This document shows positions 8,331-16,063 of a stretch of 64,000 nt of DNA, piece after piece (the stretch's first letter is position 1; each line of letters begins with the position of its first letter). The stretch is from contig JAKOVF010000121.1 in the NCBI GenBank assembly GCA_029782225.1, positions 1-64,000 on the forward strand. Reading direction: 5' to 3'. This DNA is from Chloroflexota bacterium. Its GTDB lineage: Bacteria > Chloroflexota > Anaerolineae > Anaerolineales > Villigracilaceae. The notes under the pieces were generated by a model. It had not been told where the DNA came from. It worked only from the letters and a program-made list of their open reading frames with translations, and searched no databases. Position numbers and translations under genes: made by a program.

Positions 8331-8545
8331 TGATGAGGTGCGGATATGATGCATAGGTGGCAGTCACTTTGCTCCCTCCACTCTGTTTCGGGAGTGCTTA
8401 CTCTGCGAGTACGATGCCGCAAAAGTGACTGTCACCTTTTTCAACTTGACAATTGGAAAGGCATGGATGGAAGGAGGGCCCGTTTTTTTGGTAAGATAAA
8501 GGGACTTCAACGGAAACAGTCCGCTTAATCATCGTTGGGCTGCAC
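8331..8545. repeat. Composite repeat: GTGACAGTCAC palindrome copy 3 plus leader repeat copy 3
   Basis: TGATGAGGTGCGGATATGA (8331-8349) repeats 711-729; then arms near 8357-8367 and 8425-8435 enclose a loop in the same orientation as copy 2; then TTGGAAAGG...GGTAAGATAAAGG...GCGGAAACAGTCCGC (8452-8523) and CGTTGGGCTGC (8533-8543). The same order of parts occurs at 711-1034, so this is one composite unit present twice. GTTGGGC here is complementary to GCCCAAC at 9541-9547, beyond the methyltransferase gene. Confidence 0.7.
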
Positions 8546-8626
8546 ACTTTTTCTCGGAGGGGAATGCGGCACGGCAAATCAAACAGGAAAAGGACACGGA
8601 GCAGAGAATTCGCCAAGGAGCCATCC

Positions 8627-9505
8627 ATGACAACAGGTAAGATCCAGTTTACAAAAGAAAAAGAAACGATGCTTATCACCCTGAACGGTCGAGCGGTTCA
8701 GAGCGCGTGGAAGAGTCCGATCCTGCGTGATCCGTGGGCGGAAGAGGCCATGCGGCACATCGACTATGACATGAGCAAGCAATTAACGGGTGTGGCTTCG
8801 TGGCGCATGTGGAAGGACATTGGGTGTACCATCATCGCCACGCGCGCCGCAACCTTTGATATGCTCACGAACCGTTATCTTGCTGATCACCCGGATGCGA
8901 CCGTGCTCCACGTGGGCTGCGGTATGGACAGCCGCGTTTTCCGAATTGATCCGCCGGCTAGTGTCCAGTGGTTCGATGTGGATTACCCAGATGTGATCGA
9001 CCTGCGCCGCCAACTGTTGCCCGAACCCCGCACGGCTTCGCCACAGCGGGGGAACCGGGAGGCTGCGTCTGCGGGCCAGTATCACCTGATCGGTGCACCG
9101 CTGAACGATTTGCGCTGGTTGGAGGAGGTTCCACGGGATCGAACCGCGTTGCTTATCGCCGAGGGAGCGCTGATGTACGTGAGCGAAGCGGATGTAAAAG
9201 CGCTGCTCAATACGGTGGTCGCTCACTTCCCTGGCGGACAGATGATCTTCGATGTAGTTCATCCCGCAATACTCAAACAAGTAGGCTCAAACGTCGGGGG
9301 TACAGGTGCAACCTATAAGTGGGGACTTGATGATCCTCAGGACATCAGGCAGCTTGAGCCGAAGCTTGAATTGATCAAAGAGTTCAGACCCAGCGAACAG
9401 GTCGCGTTTTCCCGATTCCCATTGTGGTGGCGGGCCATCATGCGCGTCCAGGAGGTCAACTCCACGTTGCGCAGGCTGAACCGTACGGTGGTCTACCGAT
9501 TTTAG
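8627..9505 (+). CDS. Class I SAM-dependent methyltransferase (PF04072-like)
   Basis: 292 residues from ATG 8627 (AAGGAG upstream); ATG 8564 in the same frame is a weaker alternative. TVLHVGCGMDSRVFRIDPP is the SAM-binding loop of the leucine carboxyl methyltransferase/TcmP family, VQWFDVDYPDVIDLRRQLLP is the second strand with the ribose-binding acid, and LLIAEGALMYVSEADVKALL is the family's post-IV motif. Members O-methylate small molecules or protein carboxyl groups; the substrate is unknown. It is a single gene flanked by GTTGGGC and GCCCAAC boxes, like an integron cassette. Confidence 0.85.
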   Translation: MTTGKIQFTKEKETMLITLNGRAVQSAWKSPILRDPWAEEAMRHIDYDMSKQLTGVASWRMWKDIGCTIIATRAATFDMLTNRYLADHPDATVLHVGCGMDSRVFRIDPPASVQWFDVDYPDVIDLRRQLLPEPRTASPQRGNREAASAGQYHLIGAPLNDLRWLEEVPRDRTALLIAEGALMYVSEADVKALLNTVVAHFPGGQMIFDVVHPAILKQVGSNVGGTGATYKWGLDDPQDIRQLEPKLELIKEFRPSEQVAFSRFPLWWRAIMRVQEVNSTLRRLNRTVVYRF

Positions 9506-9537
9506 GATGCCAGCCAGGGATTTCGATCCCGAGGAAT

Positions 9538-9623
9538 GCGGCCCAACAAAGCGTCAGGGGCTTAAGAATAAAAGCAATTCCAATCTGTCGGAAGCTGCTT
9601 ACGCAAATACGGACAGATTGGAA
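9538..9623. repeat. attC-like box plus inverted repeat after the methyltransferase
   Basis: GCGGCCCAACAAAGCGTCAG (9538-9557) has the same core as blocks A-C. Farther on, TTCCAATCTGTC (9578-9589) and GACAGATTGGAA (9612-9623) are exact inverted copies. No gene was found in 9506-9760. Confidence 0.45.
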
Positions 9624-9760
9624 AGTCATCGGCGAACTGTTCGAGTTGAAGTAGTGGCTCTTTGGGAATTCCCGTGGTAGATACATCCTTTCACGACAAA
9701 GCCTGGAGAACCGAAATAATTTGAAAGATTAACGCTACGATACAAGGTATAGAGGTAAAG

Positions 9761-10126
9761 ATGAAAAATTCTGACACACAAAATCAACGTATTGCAAACA
9801 TGACCTTCGCTTCCGTCTATCCGATGTATGTCGAGAAAGTGGAGAGGAAAGGCAGGACCAAAGCAGAATTGCTTCAGGTCATAAAGTGGTTAACAGACTT
9901 CGATACTAAGAAGCTTCAGGAACTCATAAAGGAAAATGCAACGTTTGAAACATTCTTCCAGCAGGCTTCGCTGAACCCCAATGCGCACCTCATCACCGGA
10001 GTCATCTGTGGGGTTCGTGTGGAGGAAATCGAGAATCCTTTAACGCAACAGGTTCGGTATCTGGATAAGCTGGTGGATGAGTTGGCGAAGGGCAGGAAGA
10101 TGGAGAAGATTTTGCGTGGCTCGTAA
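9761..10126 (+). CDS. DUF2200-family protein
   Basis: 121 residues. RIANMTFASVYPMYVEKVERKGRTK followed by LLQVIKWLTDFDTKKLQELI is the DUF2200 (PF09966) signature, including the repeated aromatic/positive pattern; the C-terminal half is helical. The family is small, bacterial and uncharacterised. ATG 9761 is preceded by AGAGGTAAAG, a fair ribosome site. The next gene starts 38 bases later, so the two may be one transcript. Confidence 0.8.
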   Translation: MKNSDTQNQRIANMTFASVYPMYVEKVERKGRTKAELLQVIKWLTDFDTKKLQELIKENATFETFFQQASLNPNAHLITGVICGVRVEEIENPLTQQVRYLDKLVDELAKGRKMEKILRGS

Positions 10127-10164
10127 GATGTGCTGAAGCTTTATGAAATTGGAGGAACTCAGTC

Positions 10165-10758
10165 ATGAGAAAAGTGATTGTGCTTGAACATATTTCCATG
10201 GATGGTGTCATCCAGGCCCCGGGCGGGCCAGAGGAAGATACCAGCGGTGGCTTCGCCTATGGCGGCTGGGCAGGGCCCTATTCCGACGAGATTCTTGGAA
10301 CGGCTCTGAGAGAGCAGATGAACCTGCCGTTCGACCTGTTGTTAGGGCGCAAAACCTTTGACATTTGGGCGTCGTACTGGCCGCAGCATGCGGACGCATG
10401 GCCAGGCGTCAACACGGCGACCAAGTACGTCGCATCGAATACCATGACGTCTCACGAATGGCAGCCGTCCGTGTTTTTCAACGGAGATATTGCAGAAAAA
10501 GTCGCCAAGATCAAGGGACAGCCAGGGCCGGATTTGAACGTTTGGGGCAGCGGCAACTTCCTTCAAACGCTGATCAGGCATGATTTGGTCGATGTATTCT
10601 GGCTGATGGTCTATCCGGTAACGTTGGGCGCTGGAAAACGGTTGTTTGCCGACGGCACGATCCCGGCGGCATTCAAAGTGACGGAAAGCAAAGTCGGCTC
10701 GAATGGCGTCATTGTTGTGAATTACGAGCGTGCGTGTGCAATCACAACCGGAAGTTGA
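10165..10758 (+). CDS. Dihydrofolate reductase-family (RibD C-terminal) protein 2
   Basis: 197 residues; ATG 10165 follows TTGGAGG. The opening [22 protein letters not shown], the [16 protein letters not shown] motif and [37 protein letters not shown] are the complete PF01872 pattern. It differs strongly from the member at 2529, so the two were probably acquired separately rather than duplicated here. Cytoplasmic NADPH-dependent reductase of unknown substrate. Confidence 0.88.
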   Translation: MRKVIVLEHISMDGVIQAPGGPEEDTSGGFAYGGWAGPYSDEILGTALREQMNLPFDLLLGRKTFDIWASYWPQHADAWPGVNTATKYVASNTMTSHEWQPSVFFNGDIAEKVAKIKGQPGPDLNVWGSGNFLQTLIRHDLVDVFWLMVYPVTLGAGKRLFADGTIPAAFKVTESKVGSNGVIVVNYERACAITTGS

Positions 10759-10859
10759 TGAATACTCGCGCCGTGTCGGGCATTGCAAAACAAAAAGCCA
10801 GCACTTCGCCCCGCACGTTTGAGGGCAGCAGAGATCATTCCCTGGGCGCTGGAACATAG

Positions 10860-10920
10860 GTGACAGTCACTTTTGCGTAGCACTCCCGAAACGGAGTGGA
10901 GGGAGCAAGGTGACTGTCAC
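10860..10920. repeat. GTGACAGTCAC palindrome, copy 4 (loop inverted)
   Basis: Arms GTGACAGTCAC (10860-10870) and GTGACTGTCAC (10910-10920). The loop GCACTCCCGAAACGGAGTGG is the reverse complement of the loop orientation in copies 2 and 3, whereas the left flank has the same orientation as in copy 2. The block lies between two convergent genes and is followed by CTTTTT, so it may also terminate transcription. Confidence 0.8.
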
Positions 10921-10938
10921 CTTTTTAAATCACCGCTT

Positions 10939-12495
10939 TTATTGAAAGACCTTCGTCTGAGGCCAGGTCTGCTCGATGGGTATTCTGATCCCACGGCACA
11001 GGAAAATGGGAAGGTTATTTTCGTAGGGCATACAATACTCGCATTGGGTGACCGCCACCTGCTTAACCTCGACAAATCCCTGCTTCAGGTCATCTATATT
11101 GGCATCACCCAGGTAGAGAATCACTTCGCCGGTGCAGTTTCCCGGTCCCCACAGATAGTAGTTATTGTGTCCGCTGATGATCGGCGGCAGATCGTATTTG
11201 GAACTGTAGAATTGCAGCGCACCCGCTTCCCCGTAGTTGCTGGTAACAATACAAGTCCTGGCCTGGTCTTCGGCCGGTAAGGAGCGATAAACTTCGGACA
11301 TCCTGGCAGCCAGTTCTTCCCAGCCGAAGCGATCCGCAAAATTCTGCGGGAGGAGGCCGGTGTCGGATTTTTCGGATTTCACGTTCGTGCCGCCCAGCGC
11401 CTGCACATAGGTCACCAGGGCATTGACCGGCAGCATCGGGATGGTCAGTGGTGCGAACAGGATCCCGCCCAGGACGAGGAACGGAACGTAATGGGCTCGC
11501 AGCCATCCCAGCCAGCGCCAGCCGCGGGAACTGGCAAACTGCTGCATGGCGATCGTCCCACAGGCGAACACGACCGGATAAAAGGGAGCCAGGAAGTAAT
11601 TCTTGGCGTGCTGGAGCATGAAGAGCAGGAACAAGACAAGGTACATCCAGCCGAACGGGCGGTATTGTTTTCCCTTCGGGGTGAAGAGGTAAACCAGTCC
11701 ACTCAACCACAATGGCAGGGTGAACGGGTGCATGATGAGAATCTGTTGCAGCAGGAACACGAGCGGGGAGGCCTGGAACACCTTATTCCCGTAGTTGCGC
11801 CAGAATTCGATCGTCGGCCAGCCGTTGGCGGCATTCCAGATCCCGTACGGAAGCAGAAATACCAGGGCGATGGATCCGCCCAGATAGAGATAGGGACTGC
11901 GGAAATATTTGCGGTAAGGCGTCAGTGCCAACCCAATGACCAGCGCAAGGCCGAAGTAGAGCGGCGTGACCTTGATGGTCAGGCCGACGCCCAGCACCAG
12001 GCCAAAGACCAGCCAGAGCTTCGGGCGGTCATCCTTGAAGATCAGAATCAACAAATAGAGCGCCGCGGCCCAGACCAGCAGATCGAACGAGTCCATCGTC
12101 AAGAGGGCATTCATCCCGAGATACTGCGGCGCGATCAAAACGGCCAGGGCTGCCAGGACTTGCCCAAACGGGTCCGCACCCAGCTGGCGGGCCATCAGCC
12201 CCGTCAAAAGGATCACCCCTGCGCCTGCCAGCGCCGGGAAGAAATGCAATGCCAGGAGCGAATCGCCAAGGGTGAGGCGGACAAAGGCCGTCAGCACGGC
12301 AATGAAAGGCGGGAAGTCCACGTAGCCGAAAGCCAGGTGCTGGCTGGCAGCAATATAGTAGAACTCGTCGCGGAAGTAGCCGTAATTGGAGCTGGTCAGC
12401 AAATGAATGACCAGCTTGAGCACTGCCAAACCGACGACGATCGCCAGGGCGTAATTCTCATCCCTGTTGAACAGGGTTTGGAATGAACGTTTCAT
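10939..12495 (-). CDS. GT39/ArnT-like membrane glycosyltransferase
   Basis: 518 residues from ATG 12495 (AAGGA upstream; a GTG at 12513 would add six). Some ten hydrophobic segments fill residues 20-380. The first luminal loop after helix 1, SSNYGYFRDEFYYIAASQH, carries the Asp-Glu pair of the GT-C fold that binds the lipid-linked donor, and HLAFGYVDFPPF follows, typical of PMT/ArnT-type enzymes (PF13231). It presumably moves a sugar from a polyprenyl phosphate to an exported acceptor. The C-terminal 140 residues are soluble and extracytoplasmic. No pathway genes adjoin it. Confidence 0.8.
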   Translation of the reverse strand: MKRSFQTLFNRDENYALAIVVGLAVLKLVIHLLTSSNYGYFRDEFYYIAASQHLAFGYVDFPPFIAVLTAFVRLTLGDSLLALHFFPALAGAGVILLTGLMARQLGADPFGQVLAALAVLIAPQYLGMNALLTMDSFDLLVWAAALYLLILIFKDDRPKLWLVFGLVLGVGLTIKVTPLYFGLALVIGLALTPYRKYFRSPYLYLGGSIALVFLLPYGIWNAANGWPTIEFWRNYGNKVFQASPLVFLLQQILIMHPFTLPLWLSGLVYLFTPKGKQYRPFGWMYLVLFLLFMLQHAKNYFLAPFYPVVFACGTIAMQQFASSRGWRWLGWLRAHYVPFLVLGGILFAPLTIPMLPVNALVTYVQALGGTNVKSEKSDTGLLPQNFADRFGWEELAARMSEVYRSLPAEDQARTCIVTSNYGEAGALQFYSSKYDLPPIISGHNNYYLWGPGNCTGEVILYLGDANIDDLKQGFVEVKQVAVTQCEYCMPYENNLPIFLCRGIRIPIEQTWPQTKVFQ

Positions 12496-12634
12496 GCGTA
12501 TTCCTTCATTCACGGTGTCATGTCACTGTTGTCGCTTCAATGATAAGCCGCCCAAAGGATTGTGTAGCTCTTATTGCGATTATAAGTGTATTGCACGAAG
12601 TGCTGTGCGGCTGCACCTGTCCATTTGACCAGTG

Positions 12635-12665
12635 AAAAACTCCTCCGACGGCGGGGGGAGTTTTT
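12635..12665. terminator. Terminator-like hairpin in a divergent gap
   Basis: AAAAACTCC (12635-12643) pairs with GGAGTTTTT (12657-12665), giving U-runs on both strands. It lies between the divergent glycosyltransferase and CPBP genes, where an end of transcription is unexpected, so it might act as an attenuator of the CPBP gene. Nothing else was seen in 12514-12784. Confidence 0.5.
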
Positions 12666-12784
12666 GATGCGGCCAGACTAAACTGGATGTCATCAGAGCG
12701 TATTGCTTTCTGTGAAGCGTGGTCTTTCGTACGCGGCGAAGGAAAGTAAAGAAACCATCCAGAAATGGAGATTTGGAGAACATC

Positions 12785-13645
12785 ATGAAAACAAGTATCG
12801 CTTATGGAATGAGTCAGTCCAGGCCACGAACTTTGATGGGAACCAAAACCCTGCTGACTTTCCTGGCCCTCACGTTTGGCCTGAGCTGGATTCCCATGTC
12901 GCTTTTCGTTTTGTTCCCGGACCAGTTCACCGCGCTATTTGGTGAGATGAGCTCGACCAACCCGGTCTTCCTCCTTGCGGTATATGCTCCCGGTCTCTCT
13001 GGCATTTTCCTGATCTGGCACCATTACGGGTTGAAAGGATTAGGCAGCTTCTTTCGACGCCTGACCTTCTGGCGGGCCCCGATCCAATGGTGGCTGTTCC
13101 TGCTGCTCGGCATTCCCGCGATCGTCTATACTGCGGCCGCGATCAAAGGCACGATCAACGACCCGTTCCCCTTTTCCCCCTGGTACATGGTCTTGCCGGC
13201 CCTGATCCAGTCCCTGCTGCTTGGTCCCATGGGAGAGGAATTCGGCTGGCGCGGACTTGCCCTACCCCTGCTGCAGCGTCGATTTTCTCCCTTCTGGGCC
13301 AGCCTCATCCTGGGAGTCGTCTGGGCCATCTGGCATGCACCTGCCTTCCTGATGAGCGGGACACCGCAGAGCGCCTGGTCTTTTGGTCCCTTCTTCGTTG
13401 GACTCATCGCCATTACGGTCATCATGACACCGCTGTTCAACGCATCTCGCGGCAGCCTGTTAATCGCCATCCTCTATCACCTGAACATCATGAACCCTAT
13501 TTTCCCGGATGCCCAACCCTGGGATAGTTACCTGTTGGCTATTGCTGCGGTGGTCATCGTTTACCTTAACCGTCGTCAGATGTTCCAACGCGGCTCTGGC
13601 GTCATGGAGGTGCTTGGCCCCCGGGAGGAAGAGCAGCTCTCCTGA
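12785..13645 (+). CDS. CPBP-family intramembrane glutamic endopeptidase
   Basis: 286 residues from ATG 12785 (GGAGA nearby). Hydrophobic segments lie at about 22-46, 58-78, 101-120, 135-150 and beyond. The family's catalytic motif EEFGWRGL is at 151-158 (Glu151, Glu152, Arg156), HAPAF follows at about 192, and LYHLNIMN gives the third motif histidine near 238. CPBP/Rce1-type proteins cleave CAAX-like or bacteriocin-related substrates within the membrane; many are linked to self-immunity. No bacteriocin gene is visible here. Confidence 0.88.
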   Translation: MKTSIAYGMSQSRPRTLMGTKTLLTFLALTFGLSWIPMSLFVLFPDQFTALFGEMSSTNPVFLLAVYAPGLSGIFLIWHHYGLKGLGSFFRRLTFWRAPIQWWLFLLLGIPAIVYTAAAIKGTINDPFPFSPWYMVLPALIQSLLLGPMGEEFGWRGLALPLLQRRFSPFWASLILGVVWAIWHAPAFLMSGTPQSAWSFGPFFVGLIAITVIMTPLFNASRGSLLIAILYHLNIMNPIFPDAQPWDSYLLAIAAVVIVYLNRRQMFQRGSGVMEVLGPREEEQLS

Positions 13646-13890
13646 GAACGAGATCCTTTGTCGCGTAGTATGCACTGCGAAGTCCCGGCGATTGCGACGC
13701 GATCAAACCTCTCCTCCGTCCGTTCACAGCCGAATGAGTTTCGGCAACAGAGTGATGTCAAGTGTGTGACCGTTCGCACGATAGAATTCGCTGCAAGCCT
13801 TGCACGTTTACATTCGGAGGATTACAATCCAAATCGTCAGTTTGATCTGATCGTGCCAAACGAAGAGCGTTAACGTGAGAGGTGTTTATC

Positions 13891-14373
13891 ATGATTGAGG
13901 ACTCCAAGCCTGGACCTCGCATTTTCGTTTCGTATGCCCATGAAGATGAAGATCTGAAAAAGGAACTGGATAAATATCTAAAGGTACTGAAGCGTTCCGG
14001 CAAAGTCCAGGTGTGGAATGACCGGGAGCTGATCGGGGGACAGGAGTGGGATGAAACCATTACGTCCGAATTGAACAAGGCGAATATCATTTTGCTCCTC
14101 ATCAGCGTGGACTTCAATGCGTCTGATTATATCTTTGAGAAGGAACTTGCCGCAGCCATGAAACGCCATGAAGAGGGTACGGCGCACGTCGTGCCCATCA
14201 TCCTGCGGCGATGCGAGTGGAGGAATGAGGCATACGCCAAGCTGCAGGCGCTGCCGCGCAACGCGACACCGGTTACAGAGTATGCCAACCGTGACGCGGC
14301 ATTTACCGAAATTGCAGTAGGGATTGAGAAGCTCGTGGATTACATCAACGCAGGCATCGAATCGGGCGCATAA
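13891..14373 (+). CDS. TIR-domain protein (single domain)
   Basis: 160 residues; ATG 13891 preferred over GTG 13882 three codons earlier (GAGAGG upstream). The whole protein is one TIR domain: IFVSYAHEDEDLKKELDKYL (strand A and helix), VWNDRELIGGQEWDE (BB loop region), NIILLLISVDFNASDYIF (strand C) and HVVPIILRRCEW (strand D). Glu85 in IFEKELAAAM is at the position of the NAD-cleaving glutamate of active TIRs. It probably hydrolyses NAD or makes a cyclic ADP-ribose signal in response to a trigger. The next gene, a second TIR joined to a membrane domain, starts 34 bases later. Confidence 0.85.
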   Translation: MIEDSKPGPRIFVSYAHEDEDLKKELDKYLKVLKRSGKVQVWNDRELIGGQEWDETITSELNKANIILLLISVDFNASDYIFEKELAAAMKRHEEGTAHVVPIILRRCEWRNEAYAKLQALPRNATPVTEYANRDAAFTEIAVGIEKLVDYINAGIESGA

Positions 14374-14407
14374 TTTTTTCAGGTTCTCAGAAAGAGGAGA
14401 TATTTTT

Positions 14408-15874
14408 ATGGCAGCTGTTGCGACACCCGATACTCAGCGCAGGAACATTCAAGTCTATTTTCTGGCTGCGCCCGAAGACCAGTCCGTTTGTGAAGACATC
14501 ATCAAGCATCTCAAGCCCATCATTCGCAGCTCTCCCGTACCGATTGAAGTGAACAGCGATTTCAACATTCCGGCGGGGATGGAGAAAGAAATCCACGAGA
14601 GGCGGCTGTTGGAGGCAGATATCGTGCTGGCCCTGATCAGCGTGGATTTCATTGATAACGATGAAATCTACAACCGCAATCAGAAGGTGATCGAAAGGCA
14701 CAACAATCATCAGACGGTCATGGTCCCGATCCTGGTCCGGAACTTCATGTGGAAGGCCACTCCGTTTGTCAGCCTGCCCGTGGTGCCAAAGAACTTACAG
14801 CCTCTGAATAACAAACAATTCTGGAACAGCCCGGATGATGCCGTGATGGCTGTGGTCAGCGATATTTACGATTCGATCAACGAGCTGGCACACAGACAGC
14901 GCGCCGTCCTGGAACCCTTCGCTGCGGCAACAGCAGAAAGAGCGCCTGACCTTCAGGGCGCTTCGGGACCATCCGTTCGCCAGCCCGCGTCCGCCAGCCT
15001 GATGACTGCGGTGCCACCCATGCAGAGCGAAGTGGTGCTGCCCGTACCTGTGACAGCAGTGAAACCTGAGGAAGGTCTTGCGGCTCCGGTTGAAACATCC
15101 GCCGCGCAGATGGAGCCCGAGCACTCGATGAAAGAGACGCCTGCAGTGCAGAGCGCAGCAGTCCAACCGGCGCCCGTGGCGGACGTGAAACCTGAGGAAG
15201 GTCGTACGGCTCCGGTCCAAACGTCCACGCCCAAAATGGAGCCCGAGCACTCGATACAAGCGGCGCCTGTAGTGCAGAGCGGAGCAGTCCAGCCAGCGCT
15301 TGTGACGGAAGCGAAACCTGCGGCGGATCTCAAGGCTGCAGCTGTGGCACCCATCCCGCAGACAGCCACCCAATCCAGAGCATCGTCACCGATCGCTGCG
15401 GATTGGCGAAAGAAATACTATAGAACGGTTGCGCTAAAACGAGCCGGTGCTATTCTGCTTGACCACATTATCCTTTATGTTGCGCTGATCATCATCCTGA
15501 TCCCATTCTCAGGAGGCTCAGATTCAGCCTTTAGCGCTGCATTTAATGTGGCATTCCTTATCTTGTATTTCGTGATCATGCCAATGATGGAATCATCGAA
15601 ATGGCAGGGCACGATCGGCAAACGGATACTGAAATTGCAGATAACCAATCGAGAAGGAGAACGCATTACTTTCCTGCGAGCCTTCTGGCGAAATATCATG
15701 AGGAGCGTTGTGCTTTACTCATACTTCGTTTCCTTTGGTATTCTCCTGGTTATCCAATATTTCCGATTCAACAAGACCAGGAAATTTTTCCACGATGAGT
15801 TGTCCGGTACGGTGATCGGAGAAAGACTACCGAGTTCTACTCCAGCATCCATCGCTTTGAATGCGGCTGATTGA
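14408..15874 (+). CDS. TIR-like domain fused to an RDD membrane domain
   Basis: 488 residues from ATG 14408 (AGAGGAGA upstream). Residues 12-165 are a TIR-like domain parallel to the preceding gene (ADIVLALISVDFIDND), but the catalytic glutamate position holds Asn91 in NRNQKV, so it is probably not an NADase. Residues 215-340 are a Pro/Ala/Glu linker with two 42-residue repeats (KPEEG...MEPEHS). Residues 350-475 are an RDD domain: KRAGAILLDHIILYVALIII, a helix pair, GTIGKRILKLQITN and FHDELSGT. The layout suggests a membrane anchor or sensor partner for the upstream TIR enzyme. A GTGACAGTCAC hairpin directly after the stop ends the operon. Confidence 0.8.
   Translation: MAAVATPDTQRRNIQVYFLAAPEDQSVCEDIIKHLKPIIRSSPVPIEVNSDFNIPAGMEKEIHERRLLEADIVLALISVDFIDNDEIYNRNQKVIERHNNHQTVMVPILVRNFMWKATPFVSLPVVPKNLQPLNNKQFWNSPDDAVMAVVSDIYDSINELAHRQRAVLEPFAAATAERAPDLQGASGPSVRQPASASLMTAVPPMQSEVVLPVPVTAVKPEEGLAAPVETSAAQMEPEHSMKETPAVQSAAVQPAPVADVKPEEGRTAPVQTSTPKMEPEHSIQAAPVVQSGAVQPALVTEAKPAADLKAAAVAPIPQTATQSRASSPIAADWRKKYYRTVALKRAGAILLDHIILYVALIIILIPFSGGSDSAFSAAFNVAFLILYFVIMPMMESSKWQGTIGKRILKLQITNREGERITFLRAFWRNIMRSVVLYSYFVSFGILLVIQYFRFNKTRKFFHDELSGTVIGERLPSSTPASIALNAAD
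15050..15301 (+). repeat. Two 126-bp tandem repeats inside the TIR-RDD linker
   Basis: Units 15050-15175 and 15176-15301 encode parallel 42-residue segments (VKPEEG, APV-T, MEPEHS, AVQPA); a third partial unit begins at 15302. The coding frame is kept, so unit number could vary between strains without breaking the gene. Confidence 0.8.
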
Positions 15875-15913
15875 AAAAGTGACTGTCACTTCCCAGAGTG
15901 ACAGTCACTTTTT
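15875..15913 (+). terminator. Terminator made of GTGACAGTCAC palindrome copy 5
   Basis: AAAAAGTGACTGTCACT (15875-15891) pairs with AGTGACAGTCACTTTTT (15897-15913) around TCCCA/G, ending in a U-run. It immediately follows the TIR-RDD stop codon, so here the repeat works as a typical rho-independent terminator. Confidence 0.8.
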
Positions 15914-16004
15914 TGTGATTGGCGGATTGCTCTGGTGGGGATTCTCACGCAAAGGTATCTGCCCGAGCCATAAGGTCAACCGCAACTTGAATTGAAGATC
16001 AGCA

Positions 16005-16043
16005 AAGTGACAGTCGCCCTGGCGGGGCGAGGTGACCGTCACT
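16005..16043. repeat. Degenerate GTGACAGTCAC palindrome, copy 6
   Basis: AAGTGACAGTCGCCC (16005-16019) pairs imperfectly with GGTGACCGTCACTT (16031-16044). It lies just beyond the 3' end of the minus-strand isoprenoid synthase-like gene. Confidence 0.6.
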
Positions 16044-16063
16044 TGTTGATAAGGTCGGGGGAG

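Noticed and set aside
8446-8451. TTGACA as -35 box of the methyltransferase leader
   Set aside because: No acceptable -10 box lies 16-18 bases downstream.
11491-12486. 331-residue plus-strand open frame opposite the GT39-type gene
   Set aside because: Its sequence is Gln/Arg/Glu-rich low complexity, the expected mirror of a hydrophobic membrane protein; no ribosome site.
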